A stretch of 64,000 bases of DNA. It comes from Prosthecochloris sp. GTDB taxonomy: Bacteria > Bacteroidota > Chlorobiia > Chlorobiales > Chlorobiaceae. The notes under the pieces are model-generated. The model did not search any database, had not been told where the DNA came from, and was given only the letters and a program-made list of their open reading frames with translations. How positions within the stretch are numbered: the first letter of the stretch is position 1; each line of letters starts with the position of its first letter. The position numbers were made by a program, and so were the translations under genes. The stretch lies in assembly GCA_015482705.2 (NCBI GenBank), contig JADMLA020000021.1:68793-132792 (forward strand), given 5' to 3'. This document shows, one piece after another, positions 1-8,990 of this stretch.

Positions 1-1129
1 CCTCAGCGCCAAAGACCCTGATTTCAACGAGCTGTTCAAGGTGGCAGCTGATTTTGACGACGAAATGGAAAGAAATCAGGACAATCATCTCTCGTACGCC
101 GGGTTTATCAGTTCGATTGTCAATCGTGAAAAACTCAAACATCTCGATAGATATGCCGTTGCCCGCATGATCGAGTATGGCTCGAGGATGTCGGGTGACT
201 CCGGTAAACTTTCCACACATATCCAGAGCATCACCGATCTTGTCAATGAATCGGACTATTACGCCACTGAAAACAACCATGATCTCATTACCCGCAATGA
301 TGTCCAACAGGCGATCGAAGCAAGAAGATACCGGGCGGGACGTATTCCTGAAAAAATACAGGATGCGATTCTCCAGAATACCATCCTCATCGATACTGAA
401 TCGGAAAAAGTCGGCCAGATCAACGGCCTTTCGGTCTATATGCTCGGTAACCAAAGTTTCGGAAAACCCAGTCGTATCACTACCAGAATCAAAATGGGCA
501 AGGGTGAAGTCGTCGATATCGAGCGGGAGGTGGAAATGGGCGGACCTATCCACTCGAAAGGAGTGATGATTCTCTCCGGTTTTCTCGGTGGCAGGTTTGG
601 CGGGGAGCAGCCGCTCTCCCTCTCTGCTACTCTTGTATTCGAACAATCCTATGGAGGCATCGAAGGCGACAGTGCCTCCTCAGCCGAGTTGTACGCACTG
701 CTTTCCGCTATTTCAGGAAAACCGGTAAAGCAGTGCTTCGCTGTTACCGGTTCGGTCAATCAGTATGGAGAAATACAAGCCATCGGAGGGGTAAACGAAA
801 AAATCGAAGGTTTTTTCGACCTCTGCCTCGAAAGAGGGCTCTCGGGAAATCAGGGTGTTCTCATACCGGCTTCAAACGTAAAAAATCTGATGTTGCGTGA
901 TGATGTCGTAGACGCTGTCAAACAACGAAATTTCGCCATTTATCCGGTAACCCATATCGATGAAGGCATAGAGATACTGACCGGCATCCCTGCGGGAAAA
1001 CAGCGTGAAGATGGCAGTTATCCCAAAGAGACGATCAACGGACTAGCTGTCGAAAGGCTTATATCCATGGCGGAAAAGCAGAAAAAATATACCGAAGACA
1101 TTAACAACAAAAACCCGAATGAATCATGA
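1..1129 (+). CDS. Lon-family ATP-dependent protease (LonB/YcbZ type), C-terminal part
   Basis: The open frame enters from the left edge, so the N-terminal ATPase half lies outside the window and no start is assigned. What is visible is the end of the ATPase region followed by an S16 proteolytic domain of the COG1067 type. Counting from position 41, the catalytic serine is in GDSASSAE (about residue 211) and the catalytic lysine in GGVNEKIEG (about residue 254), the family Ser-Lys dyad. It should degrade cytoplasmic proteins. Its stop overlaps the start of the universal stress protein gene by 4 bases (ATGA), so the two are probably translationally coupled. Confidence 0.88.
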   Translation, partial: LSAKDPDFNELFKVAADFDDEMERNQDNHLSYAGFISSIVNREKLKHLDRYAVARMIEYGSRMSGDSGKLSTHIQSITDLVNESDYYATENNHDLITRNDVQQAIEARRYRAGRIPEKIQDAILQNTILIDTESEKVGQINGLSVYMLGNQSFGKPSRITTRIKMGKGEVVDIEREVEMGGPIHSKGVMILSGFLGGRFGGEQPLSLSATLVFEQSYGGIEGDSASSAELYALLSAISGKPVKQCFAVTGSVNQYGEIQAIGGVNEKIEGFFDLCLERGLSGNQGVLIPASNVKNLMLRDDVVDAVKQRNFAIYPVTHIDEGIEILTGIPAGKQREDGSYPKETINGLAVERLISMAEKQKKYTEDINNKNPNES

Positions 1130-1980
1130 CCGGGGTAGCGAAGAGTATTACCATAAAAAGAATCACCGTTGCAATCGATTGTTCCCCACATAGCCGTGCA
1201 TCGTTATTTGCAGCTGCCGAGATAGCGGGAATGCTGCAGGCCGAGCTTCTTGGCGTCTTTGTCGAAGATATCAACCTGATCCGAATGGCAGAATTGCCGT
1301 TTTCACAGGAAATACACCTTCATACAGCGCGCAGTGAACCTCTCGACTCGTTGAAACTCGAACGTTTGCTGAAACTCCAGGCAAAAGAAGCGCATGAGCT
1401 TTTCATACAAACCGCCGAACGCTTCGGCATTCCTTACAGGTTCAGAAAACTTCGTGGCATGGTCCCAACTGAAGTACTGGAGGCTGCTCTTGGTACCGAT
1501 CTCCTGGCGATGGGGAGATCAGGAAGAGCTCCCGTATGCTGTAGAGGACTCGGTTCAACTGCCAGAAAAGCCATCCGTGAAGCAAAAACCAATATTCTGC
1601 TCACAAGGCCGGGTCTAGAAGCTGACAGTCCGCTGCTAGTCATCTATGACGGATCGACAGGTGCGAAAGCCGCTCTTGAAACAGCAATTGGTTTTGTACG
1701 CGAAGACGCATCACTCCATGTGTTCCTTCTGGGAAACAACGTCCGGAAACATGCTTTTCTGAAAGATGAAGTCGAAATGATACTGGGCACGAGAATTACG
1801 AAAAAAGAGTTCCATGTCATTCCCTGGACAGACAGCCGCATGATAGCACAATGCATACATATGATAGAACCGGGTCTGCTGGTCCTGAGCGATACACCCA
1901 AGACTATCAGTACAGAAACAGTATACAACTTGATCGATACAATCGATTATCCCGTTCTACTGGTCAAAAGCCCTGGGTAA
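1126..1980 (+). CDS. Universal stress protein, two tandem UspA domains
   Basis: A 284-residue cytoplasmic protein with two UspA-like Rossmann domains (about residues 8-162 and 167-284). The first ends with GRSGRAPVCCRGLGS, which fits the G-2x-G-9x-G-S nucleotide-binding pattern of ATP-binding UspA proteins. The second domain has no comparable motif and may be degenerate. The family binds ATP or acts as a signalling or protective protein under stress; no specific target can be read from the sequence. It is the last gene of the operon shared with the upstream Lon-like protease and faces marC, leaving only 6 bases between the two stop codons. Confidence 0.85.
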   Translation: MTGVAKSITIKRITVAIDCSPHSRASLFAAAEIAGMLQAELLGVFVEDINLIRMAELPFSQEIHLHTARSEPLDSLKLERLLKLQAKEAHELFIQTAERFGIPYRFRKLRGMVPTEVLEAALGTDLLAMGRSGRAPVCCRGLGSTARKAIREAKTNILLTRPGLEADSPLLVIYDGSTGAKAALETAIGFVREDASLHVFLLGNNVRKHAFLKDEVEMILGTRITKKEFHVIPWTDSRMIAQCIHMIEPGLLVLSDTPKTISTETVYNLIDTIDYPVLLVKSPG

Positions 1981-1986
1981 ATCCCG

Positions 1987-2610
1987 TCAGGGAAAAACAG
2001 AAAGGACACCGTCAAGGACAAACTGCACGGCAAGCGCCGTCAGCAAGACACCGGCAGTCCTGCTGACGACATGCTGACCTGTAACCCCAAGAAGCTTCTG
2101 CACCTGAGCGGAAGCGAGAAATAAAAGCAGCGTAAGAGCAAGAACGGCAATGAGTCCGGCTATAACAGCCACCTGCAGCATAACATCCCCGCCAGTCTCC
2201 GCCGTCAGCAATACCGCACCTCCCATCGACGCTGGACCGGCGATCAGAGGCGTTGCAAGGGGAAACACTGCGATGTCCGGTTTTTGCATCGCTTCGCTGG
2301 TCTCTTCGTTGGTTGATCTTGAGCTGCCTATCTGTTGACCGAAAACCATGTTGATCCCGAAAAGCAGCAAGAGAATTCCTCCTGCGATACGCATTGCCGA
2401 GAGGGATATGCCAAGGTATTCAAGCAACCGGTTACCGAACAGTGTAAAGCCGAGAAGAATTATCCCCGCAATGAATACCGCCCTCAATGCAATCGAACGT
2501 CGCCGATCAGCGGTTATACCCGGAGTGAGAGCCGGCAGTATCGCAGCCAGATCAACCGGTCCTATTGTCGCAAAAAAAGTTGCAAAAGCAACAGCAGCGG
2601 TTTTCAACAT
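1987..2610 (-). CDS. MarC-family integral membrane protein
   Basis: A 207-residue membrane protein with about six hydrophobic helices, matching the MarC/YchE/YhgN family in length and in the N-terminal pattern FFATIGPVDLAAILPALTPG. The ATG at 2610 is chosen because the conserved family sequence begins there; a longer in-frame extension upstream has no family-like sequence. MarC proteins are inner-membrane proteins of unknown biochemical function, and the old link to multiple antibiotic resistance is not supported. It is convergent with the UspA gene and follows the YXWGXW lipoprotein gene on the same strand. Confidence 0.85.
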   Translation of the reverse strand: MLKTAAVAFATFFATIGPVDLAAILPALTPGITADRRRSIALRAVFIAGIILLGFTLFGNRLLEYLGISLSAMRIAGGILLLLFGINMVFGQQIGSSRSTNEETSEAMQKPDIAVFPLATPLIAGPASMGGAVLLTAETGGDVMLQVAVIAGLIAVLALTLLLFLASAQVQKLLGVTGQHVVSRTAGVLLTALAVQFVLDGVLSVFP

Positions 2611-2693
2611 GACACCAGCGTAATTATCGAGCCGAAGATGAAACACCCTGACATTGCAGGGACACCCGATTGATTTATCCGATGGGACGATGC

Positions 2694-3032
2694 TTAACGG
2701 TAGCGCCAGTAGCCCGGAACCCATCTGCCTGTCGGAGCCCGGTGCCCCGGTATCCAGTAAGCGCCTCTTCTGGGCGGCTTGAGTTTTTTCCACCGGCCGT
2801 TCACCCAATCCCCACGACGGTTATAATGACCGGGAATCCACACGGTCCGATGCCTCGGCGGGCCGACATACTTCCAGTGACCGGGGATCAATACACCTCC
2901 TGGAAGCGTATAAGAAGTAACCCAAACAAAATCAGACCCGGGCCTTGCCGGACGGTTCACAACACACGATTGAAGAGGAAAAAACGCAACAATACTTGCA
3001 ATGAACAACAGGAGTCTTATCGATTTTCTCAT
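2694..3032 (-). CDS. YXWGXW-repeat lipoprotein
   Basis: A 112-residue predicted lipoprotein. The start at 3032 is set by an AGGAGG Shine-Dalgarno sequence just upstream. A basic N-terminus and hydrophobic stretch lead to the lipobox FFPLQSC, so the mature protein should carry a lipid on that cysteine. The rest contains repeats of the form WIPGHW/WIPGHY/WVPGYW, rich in Trp, Gly, Pro and Arg, as in the YXWGXW-repeat family found in many Gram-negative envelopes. Function is unknown. Confidence 0.8.
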   Translation of the reverse strand: MRKSIRLLLFIASIVAFFPLQSCVVNRPARPGSDFVWVTSYTLPGGVLIPGHWKYVGPPRHRTVWIPGHYNRRGDWVNGRWKKLKPPRRGAYWIPGHRAPTGRWVPGYWRYR

Positions 3033-3093
3033 TCGGACCTCCTCATGTTTTTCATCATACGACACCACCTTATCTTTCAAGGTAAGGAAAAAG

Positions 3094-3897
3094 CTACAAT
3101 GTTAGCATCGCCATCAATATCGATGCGGAAACAGCCGCGTTGAGTGATTCGACTTGCAGTTCATCCCTGCCGTGAGGAATGGTCACATGACGGTCGGCAA
3201 TTGTAAGTATCTCTTGACCGATACCGTTCGCCTCGTTACCGATCACAAGCACCATCTTTTCAGGCCACGCATCGAAATCCCGAAAATCTGTTCCCTGGAG
3301 TGATGAACAACAGATTTCATACCCTCCACGCCTCATCCTCTCAAGCTCCTCCCGAAGATCATCGACTCCGTAGTGACGCATACAGAAAATGCTACCCGCA
3401 CCAGCCCTTATCGCTTTCGGGTTGTACCGGTCTGCCGTTCCGGGCCCGCAAATCAAGTCTGAAATCCCAAACCACGCTGCGGTTCTTACAATAGTACCAA
3501 CATTACCAGGATCCTGAACATCATCGAGAGCAACAGCCAGCGATTGTTCCACTCTCCCGAAAGAGGCTTTAGCGGTTACGGGGCTCTGTTGTTGACTGAA
3601 AATTCCGACTACCCCCTGCGCTGTCGACGTTCCTGACAGACGATACCCCTCTTCATGATCGATCAGGAATATTTTTTCGTGAAACCGGTCTTTATTCGGA
3701 ATGCTGCAAAGTTGCGCCGGCTCGATAAACAAAGCCGTAAGACACTGTTCATCGGGCAGATGGTTCAGCAATTCTGTGACGGTTCGAAGCCCCTCGGCAA
3801 GAAAAAGCTTCTCTTTGTCACGGAATTTTTTCAGTTGAAGTTTTGCGAAACGCTTTATCTGGCTTTTACTCGCCTGCTTATAGAAGCTGCTGGTCAT
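3094..3897 (-). CDS. SpoU/TrmH-family RNA 2'-O-ribose methyltransferase
   Basis: A 267-residue SPOUT-class methyltransferase. The N-terminal 100 residues resemble the substrate-binding domain of RlmB/TsnR-type enzymes. The catalytic domain shows all three SpoU motifs: DDVQDPGNVGTIVRTA (motif 1), VLVIGNEANGIG (motif 2) and IPHG...ESLNAAVSASIL (motif 3), which form the knotted SAM site. It likely methylates a ribose in 23S rRNA or tRNA; the exact nucleotide cannot be told. Its start overlaps the stop of the upstream membrane-protein gene by 4 bases, so they are probably co-translated. Confidence 0.9.
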   Translation of the reverse strand: MTSSFYKQASKSQIKRFAKLQLKKFRDKEKLFLAEGLRTVTELLNHLPDEQCLTALFIEPAQLCSIPNKDRFHEKIFLIDHEEGYRLSGTSTAQGVVGIFSQQQSPVTAKASFGRVEQSLAVALDDVQDPGNVGTIVRTAAWFGISDLICGPGTADRYNPKAIRAGAGSIFCMRHYGVDDLREELERMRRGGYEICCSSLQGTDFRDFDAWPEKMVLVIGNEANGIGQEILTIADRHVTIPHGRDELQVESLNAAVSASILMAMLTL

Positions 3898-4694
3898 TTC
3901 TTGTCGAGGGACTTTTTGAAACGATCGATAACATCCCTTGGATTATGGGAAAACTCATCAGGAGGTGGTGGCATTCTTCCTCCGACATCATCCAAATCGA
4001 TGTCGAGAGAATAGGTTTGCTCTGACTTACCTCCGTCAGGTTTTCTACCGGTCAGGGTCTGCTCCATATACTCCTCCATCTCTTCATGATCGAGCAACTG
4101 TCTCAACCCCGAGGGTCCTCTGGAAACGTCTCCAAGAGCTTTTTTGACAGGTTGAAGCAGCTGATTTTTATCGACTCCCGGCATATCCAGGGCATACTGC
4201 AACCGCTTGAATGCAACGGCATCCATAGCTTCCACTTTTTGCACCATCTCTTCAAATCCGCCGAAACCTTCTGCGAGACTTTGCAGCTTGGGGTCCATTC
4301 CTTCGAAAGGATCTCGATATGTTTCAGAAGCCGAGGGTCCGGAATGTGATTCGGAAGTTTCAGGAGCTGCGACCCGCTGTTTTTCTTGCCGTGTATTTTT
4401 CTTCTTTCGCCCGCCGGGGAGAAACTCCTCGTCCACTTCATAACCTTCCAGCAGCTTCCTCACCTTTTCATCTTTCATTGCACGGGCACGCCGGGTAGAA
4501 ACCGATTCGATTTCAGGGCGCTTACCGTTCAGGAGAACAATACCGAACAAGACACCAAGAAACGCGAGAAAAACGACAAAAGGCAAAAAAACAACCTCAA
4601 AACGAATACCATACAGAGCAATTACCATGACCTCGGAAACAATTAGCATAACCGACAAACCGATGATGATCCTCGCAACAAGACGTTCACTCAT
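3894..4694 (-). CDS. Hypothetical membrane-anchored protein with charged cytoplasmic domain
   Basis: I do not recognise this 266-residue protein. It has two N-terminal hydrophobic segments (about residues 6-28 and 32-57 from the ATG at 4694), then a long soluble part: a basic stretch with KKKNTRQEK, a Pro/Ser-rich linker, a helical region, and an acidic end with DIDLDDVGGRMPPPPDE. The ATG at 4694 is preferred because the only in-frame start farther out is a TTG without a ribosome-binding site. It lies immediately before, and overlaps by 4 bases, the RNA methyltransferase gene, which suggests joint expression but does not define a function. Confidence 0.7.
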   Translation of the reverse strand: MSERLVARIIIGLSVMLIVSEVMVIALYGIRFEVVFLPFVVFLAFLGVLFGIVLLNGKRPEIESVSTRRARAMKDEKVRKLLEGYEVDEEFLPGGRKKKNTRQEKQRVAAPETSESHSGPSASETYRDPFEGMDPKLQSLAEGFGGFEEMVQKVEAMDAVAFKRLQYALDMPGVDKNQLLQPVKKALGDVSRGPSGLRQLLDHEEMEEYMEQTLTGRKPDGGKSEQTYSLDIDLDDVGGRMPPPPDEFSHNPRDVIDRFKKSLDKK

Positions 4695-4821
4695 ATGACA
4701 GCTATCTCTCAATTATGGTTCAAATACCTTTAGCAACTTTTGGCCTTATCATAACATTCTACATAATTCCTGATAAATTTTATACACTATTGTCATATGG
4801 AATAACCTACCGATACCGACA

Positions 4822-6069
4822 ATGACTTTACATCACGGACTCGAACTCATTTCACCGGCAGGTGACCCTACATCACTCCTAGTAGCCCTTCAAGCTGGTG
4901 CCGATGCCGTCTACTTCGGTGCAGAGGGGTACAATATGCGAGCCGCCAGCCGAAATTTCTCGATAGATGACTTTTCCGATATTGCCAGCTTGTGCAACAA
5001 ATATCGCGCCAAAGCATATCTGGCACTCAATACCATAGTGTATGACGAAGAAACCCAGGCTGTCGAAGACACGGTAAATGCAGCAAAAAATGCAGGTCTC
5101 GATGCCGTAATCTGCTGGGATCTTTCAGTCATCGAAGCCTGCCGTAAAGCGGACATTCCGTTTCATGTATCGACACAGGCTTCTGTCAGCAATTACAATG
5201 CGGTACGGTTGTATACTTCTCTGGGAGCAAGGATGATCGTTCCTGCTCGTGAACTCACGCTCGAACAGGTACACAACATCACCACAAGTATCGATAAAGG
5301 CCGCCTCGATGTCGCCATCGAATGCTTCATACATGGAGCCATGTGCATGGCTGTCTCAGGAAGATGTTTTCTTTCACAGGACATTTTCGGCCGTTCTGCA
5401 AATCGCGGTGCCTGTATGCAGCCTTGCAGGCGCAGTTATACCATTGTCGATGCCGAAGACGGCCATGAACTGGAACTCGGAACCGATACCGTGATGAGCC
5501 CGAAAGACCTCTGCGCCATCACTTTCATCGACAAGCTCATCACAGCTGGTGTGACAGGGTTTAAAATTGAAGGGAGAAACAGAAGCCCCGAATATGTTCA
5601 CACCACCACCACATGCTATCGCAAGGCTATTGATTACACCGTCGAACATGGTCATGAAAAAGATTTCAACCAAACATTCGACATCCTGACAAAAGAGCTC
5701 GTGAAAGAGCTCGAAACGGTCTATAACCGAGGCTTTTCCAAAGGCTTTTATTTTGGGCGACCTGTCGATGCCTGGACAAAACAGTATGGATCGCTCGCAA
5801 CTGAAAAAAAAGTTTATGTCGGCACCGTTCAGAAATACTACCAAAAGGCAGGTGTTGCCGAAATACTGATTCATACAAAAAGCATATCCAAAAAAAACAA
5901 GCTCACCATACAAGGCTCGAAGACAGGCCTCGTCACCCTGATTGTCGAATCGTTGCTGGTGGACGATCAGCCGTCGGACTCGGCTTTGAAAGGCGAAACA
6001 GTCACCATTGCCTGTGCAGATAAAGTCCGGAAAAATGACAAGGTCTACGTGCTGGAAAACCTTTCGTGA
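4822..6069 (+). CDS. Peptidase U32-family protein, likely tRNA hydroxylation factor TrhP
   Basis: A 415-residue U32-family protein. It opens with ELISPAGDPTSLLVALQAGADAVYFG-type TIM-barrel sequence (quoted here in part) and carries the U32 signature ECFIHGAMCMAVSGRC around residue 170-185, followed by further cysteines (GACMQPCRR) that in relatives hold an iron-sulfur cluster. A C-terminal beta-barrel-like region follows. Length and signature fit the YegQ/YrrO (TrhP) branch, which works with prephenate to make 5-hydroxyuridine in tRNA; the collagenase name once used for this family is misleading. It stands alone on the plus strand. Confidence 0.85.
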   Translation: MTLHHGLELISPAGDPTSLLVALQAGADAVYFGAEGYNMRAASRNFSIDDFSDIASLCNKYRAKAYLALNTIVYDEETQAVEDTVNAAKNAGLDAVICWDLSVIEACRKADIPFHVSTQASVSNYNAVRLYTSLGARMIVPARELTLEQVHNITTSIDKGRLDVAIECFIHGAMCMAVSGRCFLSQDIFGRSANRGACMQPCRRSYTIVDAEDGHELELGTDTVMSPKDLCAITFIDKLITAGVTGFKIEGRNRSPEYVHTTTTCYRKAIDYTVEHGHEKDFNQTFDILTKELVKELETVYNRGFSKGFYFGRPVDAWTKQYGSLATEKKVYVGTVQKYYQKAGVAEILIHTKSISKKNKLTIQGSKTGLVTLIVESLLVDDQPSDSALKGETVTIACADKVRKNDKVYVLENLS

Positions 6070-6257
6070 CCGTTTCATGAGGATTTCGAACCCGGCCTTC
6101 CGGGACTGATGAAGCATTCGGGATACTCCAACACTTTCACCAATGGAAGTTCACCGACTGTCAACTTTCTGTTACAGTGTATTGTTAGCTTTTGTACTGA
6201 ACTTTTTTGACGTACATTGCTCACAGCCGACAACATCCTTGAACCGGAGTATTACCG

Positions 6258-7337
6258 ATGATCTACAAAGTTATAGCCAAGCCGGAGTTCGAGAAGTTTA
6301 TCGACGCGCTTGTAAAGGAAAACCTTTCATTCGGACCCAGACAGGTCGATACCGATACAAAGGGACAACCGATTTATCAGTTCAAAGAGGTTAGTTCCGC
6401 GACTGACATTGCGTTTGATTATACCACAACCTACTCCTCGGCAAAACACTTTCTGATGCCTTTCCGTGAAAACCTGTCACACTTCAGCTACACCGATGGT
6501 GACTGGGAACAGGAAATCACCTACGAAGTCAAGCCGATTGTTTTGATAGGCCTCAGACCTTGCGATATAAGTGCGATCAACATTCTCGACAGCGTTCTGC
6601 TCAATGGGCATTTTCCCTCGCCGTACTATCTTGCAAGACGTAAAAATACGTTCATCATCGGTATGGACCACCTTCCTCTTCCCGATTGTTTTTGTAAATC
6701 ATTGAACCATCACACGGTAACCAGCGGATTCAATCTTTTCTGTTCGGATATCGGTGACAGTTACTATGTCTCCATCAATTCGTCCAAAGCATATAATTAC
6801 CTGAAGGAATTCGAGGTGCAGGACCCGACATATGATGACGACTGTAAGCTTATCGAAAGGCGTAAACTGATCAAACAGAGTTTTAAAACCGACGTAGAAG
6901 TAACGGGTCTGCCCAGTTTTCTCGACATCGAGTTCGACTCTCCCATCTGGACTAAATGGGGCGACAAGTGCCTCAACTGCGGCACTTGTGCGATGGTCTG
7001 TCCGACCTGTTACTGCTACAACATGGAAGACCGGCCTGATGTCGATTTGCAGGGATCGTCACGGCAAAAGCAATTGTACTCCTGTAACCTTGTTGATTTC
7101 GCGGAAGTTGCAGGTGGACACAATTTCAGGCCGAAAAACGGCGACAGATTGAAATACCGTTACTATCACCATTATCTCGGGTTTGCTGAAAATGCAAATC
7201 AACCGATTTGTGTAGGCTGCAACAGATGTGGACGCGCCTGTCTGGCCGACATTAACCCGAAAGATGTTATCAATGATCTCAGAATGGAGAAAGAATCATG
7301 CATGATATGCATTTCAGAGTCCCCGGACAAGACATAA
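6258..7337 (+). CDS. hydB: Group 3b [NiFe] hydrogenase, beta subunit (Fe-S protein)
   Basis: A 359-residue cytoplasmic iron-sulfur subunit of the sulfhydrogenase/group 3b hydrogenase. Two 4Fe-4S motifs are visible: Cys238-241-244-248 (CLNCGTCAMVC) and Cys318-321-324-328 (CVGCNRCGRAC). Additional cysteines (RPCD, CFCKS) occur earlier, as in relatives. It passes electrons between the catalytic HydDA pair and the flavin subunit HydG. It is the first gene of the operon hydB-hydG-hydD-hydA; a GGAG sits 8 bases before the ATG, and a 188-base non-coding stretch ahead should hold the promoter. Confidence 0.9.
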   Translation: MIYKVIAKPEFEKFIDALVKENLSFGPRQVDTDTKGQPIYQFKEVSSATDIAFDYTTTYSSAKHFLMPFRENLSHFSYTDGDWEQEITYEVKPIVLIGLRPCDISAINILDSVLLNGHFPSPYYLARRKNTFIIGMDHLPLPDCFCKSLNHHTVTSGFNLFCSDIGDSYYVSINSSKAYNYLKEFEVQDPTYDDDCKLIERRKLIKQSFKTDVEVTGLPSFLDIEFDSPIWTKWGDKCLNCGTCAMVCPTCYCYNMEDRPDVDLQGSSRQKQLYSCNLVDFAEVAGGHNFRPKNGDRLKYRYYHHYLGFAENANQPICVGCNRCGRACLADINPKDVINDLRMEKESCMICISESPDKT

Positions 7338-8215
7338 ACAGGGAACCTTTCGCCGATAACGTTCCGGATTTCCACTATCAGTCTTCGCTTATGCAGACCG
7401 ATAAGGGGTATAAATGCCGCATAACGAATATCGTTCCTCTGACAGAACAGGAAAAACTTTTTCAGCTCAGGATACTCGATCCTGATGAAAGAAACCTTTT
7501 CAGATTTCGGCCCGGGCAGTTTCTCATGTTACAGGTACCCGGTTACGGTGAAGTTCCCATCTCGATTTCAAGTTCTACGAGTAATAATGAACAGGTGGAG
7601 TTATGCATCAGAAAAGCCGGGCATGTCACCAACGTTCTTTTTGAAGCGCAAAAAGGAGCTCACGTCGCCATTCGCGGACCGTTCGGATCATCGTTCCCCA
7701 TGGAAGAAATGATGGACCGTAACGTCATTCTTGTTGCAGGCGGACTCGGTATCGCCCCGCTTCGTGCACCACTTTTCTGGATCAACGATCACAGGGATCG
7801 TTACAAGGATGTTCATATGCTCTATGGAACCAAAGAGCCGTCCCAGATGCTTTTCACCTACCAGTTCGAGGAATGGGAAAAAATCAACCATATCGACCTG
7901 CACACCATCGTTGAACAGGGAACACCGGATTGGAATGGCAGAACAGGTATGATCACGAAACTTTTCAGTGAAATCGACATCGACCCGGAAAACACCCATG
8001 CCATTGTCTGCGGGCCGCCTGTCATGTTCAAGTTTGTCTGCAATTACCTCGACAAGCAGGGGATTCCCATGAACCGCATGTTTGTTTCTCTTGAACGGCG
8101 CATGCACTGCGGAATGGGTAAATGCTGCCGCTGTATGGTTGGTTCGACATTTACCTGCGTGGATGGGCCGGTATTCGATTATTGGTCGGTTATGAATCTT
8201 AAAGAAGCGATTTAA
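7298..8215 (+). CDS. hydG: Group 3b [NiFe] hydrogenase, gamma subunit (FAD/NAD(P) reductase)
   Basis: A 305-residue flavoprotein of the ferredoxin-NADP reductase fold. The FAD site is seen in RFRPGQFLMLQ and PISISSS, the pyridine-nucleotide site in VAGGLGIAPLR, and a C-terminal [2Fe-2S] site in Cys271, Cys276, Cys279 and Cys287. It lets the hydrogenase exchange electrons with NAD(P). The ATG at 7298 overlaps the end of hydB by 40 bases. The protein sequence before residue 35 is not typical of the family, so a start farther in is possible, although the next gene spacing gives no help in deciding. Confidence 0.9.
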   Translation: MHDMHFRVPGQDINREPFADNVPDFHYQSSLMQTDKGYKCRITNIVPLTEQEKLFQLRILDPDERNLFRFRPGQFLMLQVPGYGEVPISISSSTSNNEQVELCIRKAGHVTNVLFEAQKGAHVAIRGPFGSSFPMEEMMDRNVILVAGGLGIAPLRAPLFWINDHRDRYKDVHMLYGTKEPSQMLFTYQFEEWEKINHIDLHTIVEQGTPDWNGRTGMITKLFSEIDIDPENTHAIVCGPPVMFKFVCNYLDKQGIPMNRMFVSLERRMHCGMGKCCRCMVGSTFTCVDGPVFDYWSVMNLKEAI

Positions 8216-8225
8216 GGAGTCTGCT

Positions 8226-8990
8226 GTGCAACATCTTGGGTTTTCTCACAAAAAAATAAAAATAGGTTCATTTGATTTCACCTGCTGTGAAGGCTGTCAG
8301 CTGCAGCTTGCCAACCATGAATCAACCCTGCCGGCATTTCTTGACCTGCTTGACATTCGTAATTTCCGGGAAATCTCGTCAGAAAAACATGATGACTATG
8401 ACATCGCCCTTGTTGAAGGCAGCATCACCAGAGAAGACGAGATTGAACGCCTGAAAACCATACGAAAAAACGCAAAAGTCTTGATAGCCTACGGCACCTG
8501 TGCTTGTTTCGGCGGGGTCAACAGCCTGAAGAACAATTTCCCGATTGAAGAAACGGTTCGTGAGGTATACGGCAACAATTCTGTCGATACCTTGCCGGTT
8601 CGCAGGATCGGTGATGTTGTCAAAGTGGACTATTCGATCCCCGGCTGCCCGGTTTCAAAAGAGGAAGTTGAACGAATTATCATCAGCGTCGCCACAGGCT
8701 CGATGATCAACCTGCCGAAATATCCTGTATGTGTCGAGTGCAAACAGCAACTCAACACCTGTTTGTTCGATCTGGGAGAAATTTGTCTCGGTCCTATAAC
8801 GAGAGCGGGCTGCAACGCTGTCTGTACTACCGGAAAAACTGTCTGTCTGGGCTGCCGTGGCCCTGCTGACGATATCAATTTCGAATCGTTCCTGCAACTC
8901 GTCGCCGACCGTCAATTGAGCCTTGATGAGCTCGATGAAAAGCTTGGATTTTATAACTGTTTTGAGGAATTCCGTCATGACAAAAGTTGA
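8226..8990 (+). CDS. hydD: Group 3b [NiFe] hydrogenase, small (delta) subunit
   Basis: A 254-residue small subunit carrying the electron-relay clusters. The proximal cluster ligands are in CCEGCQ (Cys20, Cys21, Cys24), with YGTCACFGG and IPGCPVS completing the set; further cysteines in the C-terminal half (VECKQQLNTC, ICLGPITRAGCNAVC, VCLGCRG) fit the extra cubanes of group 3b enzymes. The GTG start at 8226 is set by AAGGAG about 7 bases upstream, right after the hydG stop. The 3' end overlaps hydA by 14 bases, so the two core subunits are translationally coupled. Confidence 0.9.
   Translation: MQHLGFSHKKIKIGSFDFTCCEGCQLQLANHESTLPAFLDLLDIRNFREISSEKHDDYDIALVEGSITREDEIERLKTIRKNAKVLIAYGTCACFGGVNSLKNNFPIEETVREVYGNNSVDTLPVRRIGDVVKVDYSIPGCPVSKEEVERIIISVATGSMINLPKYPVCVECKQQLNTCLFDLGEICLGPITRAGCNAVCTTGKTVCLGCRGPADDINFESFLQLVADRQLSLDELDEKLGFYNCFEEFRHDKS

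Noticed and set aside
5374..6117. A 247-codon minus-strand frame opposite the U32-family gene
   Set aside because: It is the mirror of a well-supported family gene, has no ribosome-binding site and shows no recognisable domain.
6195..6225. TGTAC...GTACA spaced palindrome ahead of hydB, considered as an FNR/CRP-like operator
   Set aside because: Arms of five bases with a 14-base spacer do not match a known redox-regulator site.
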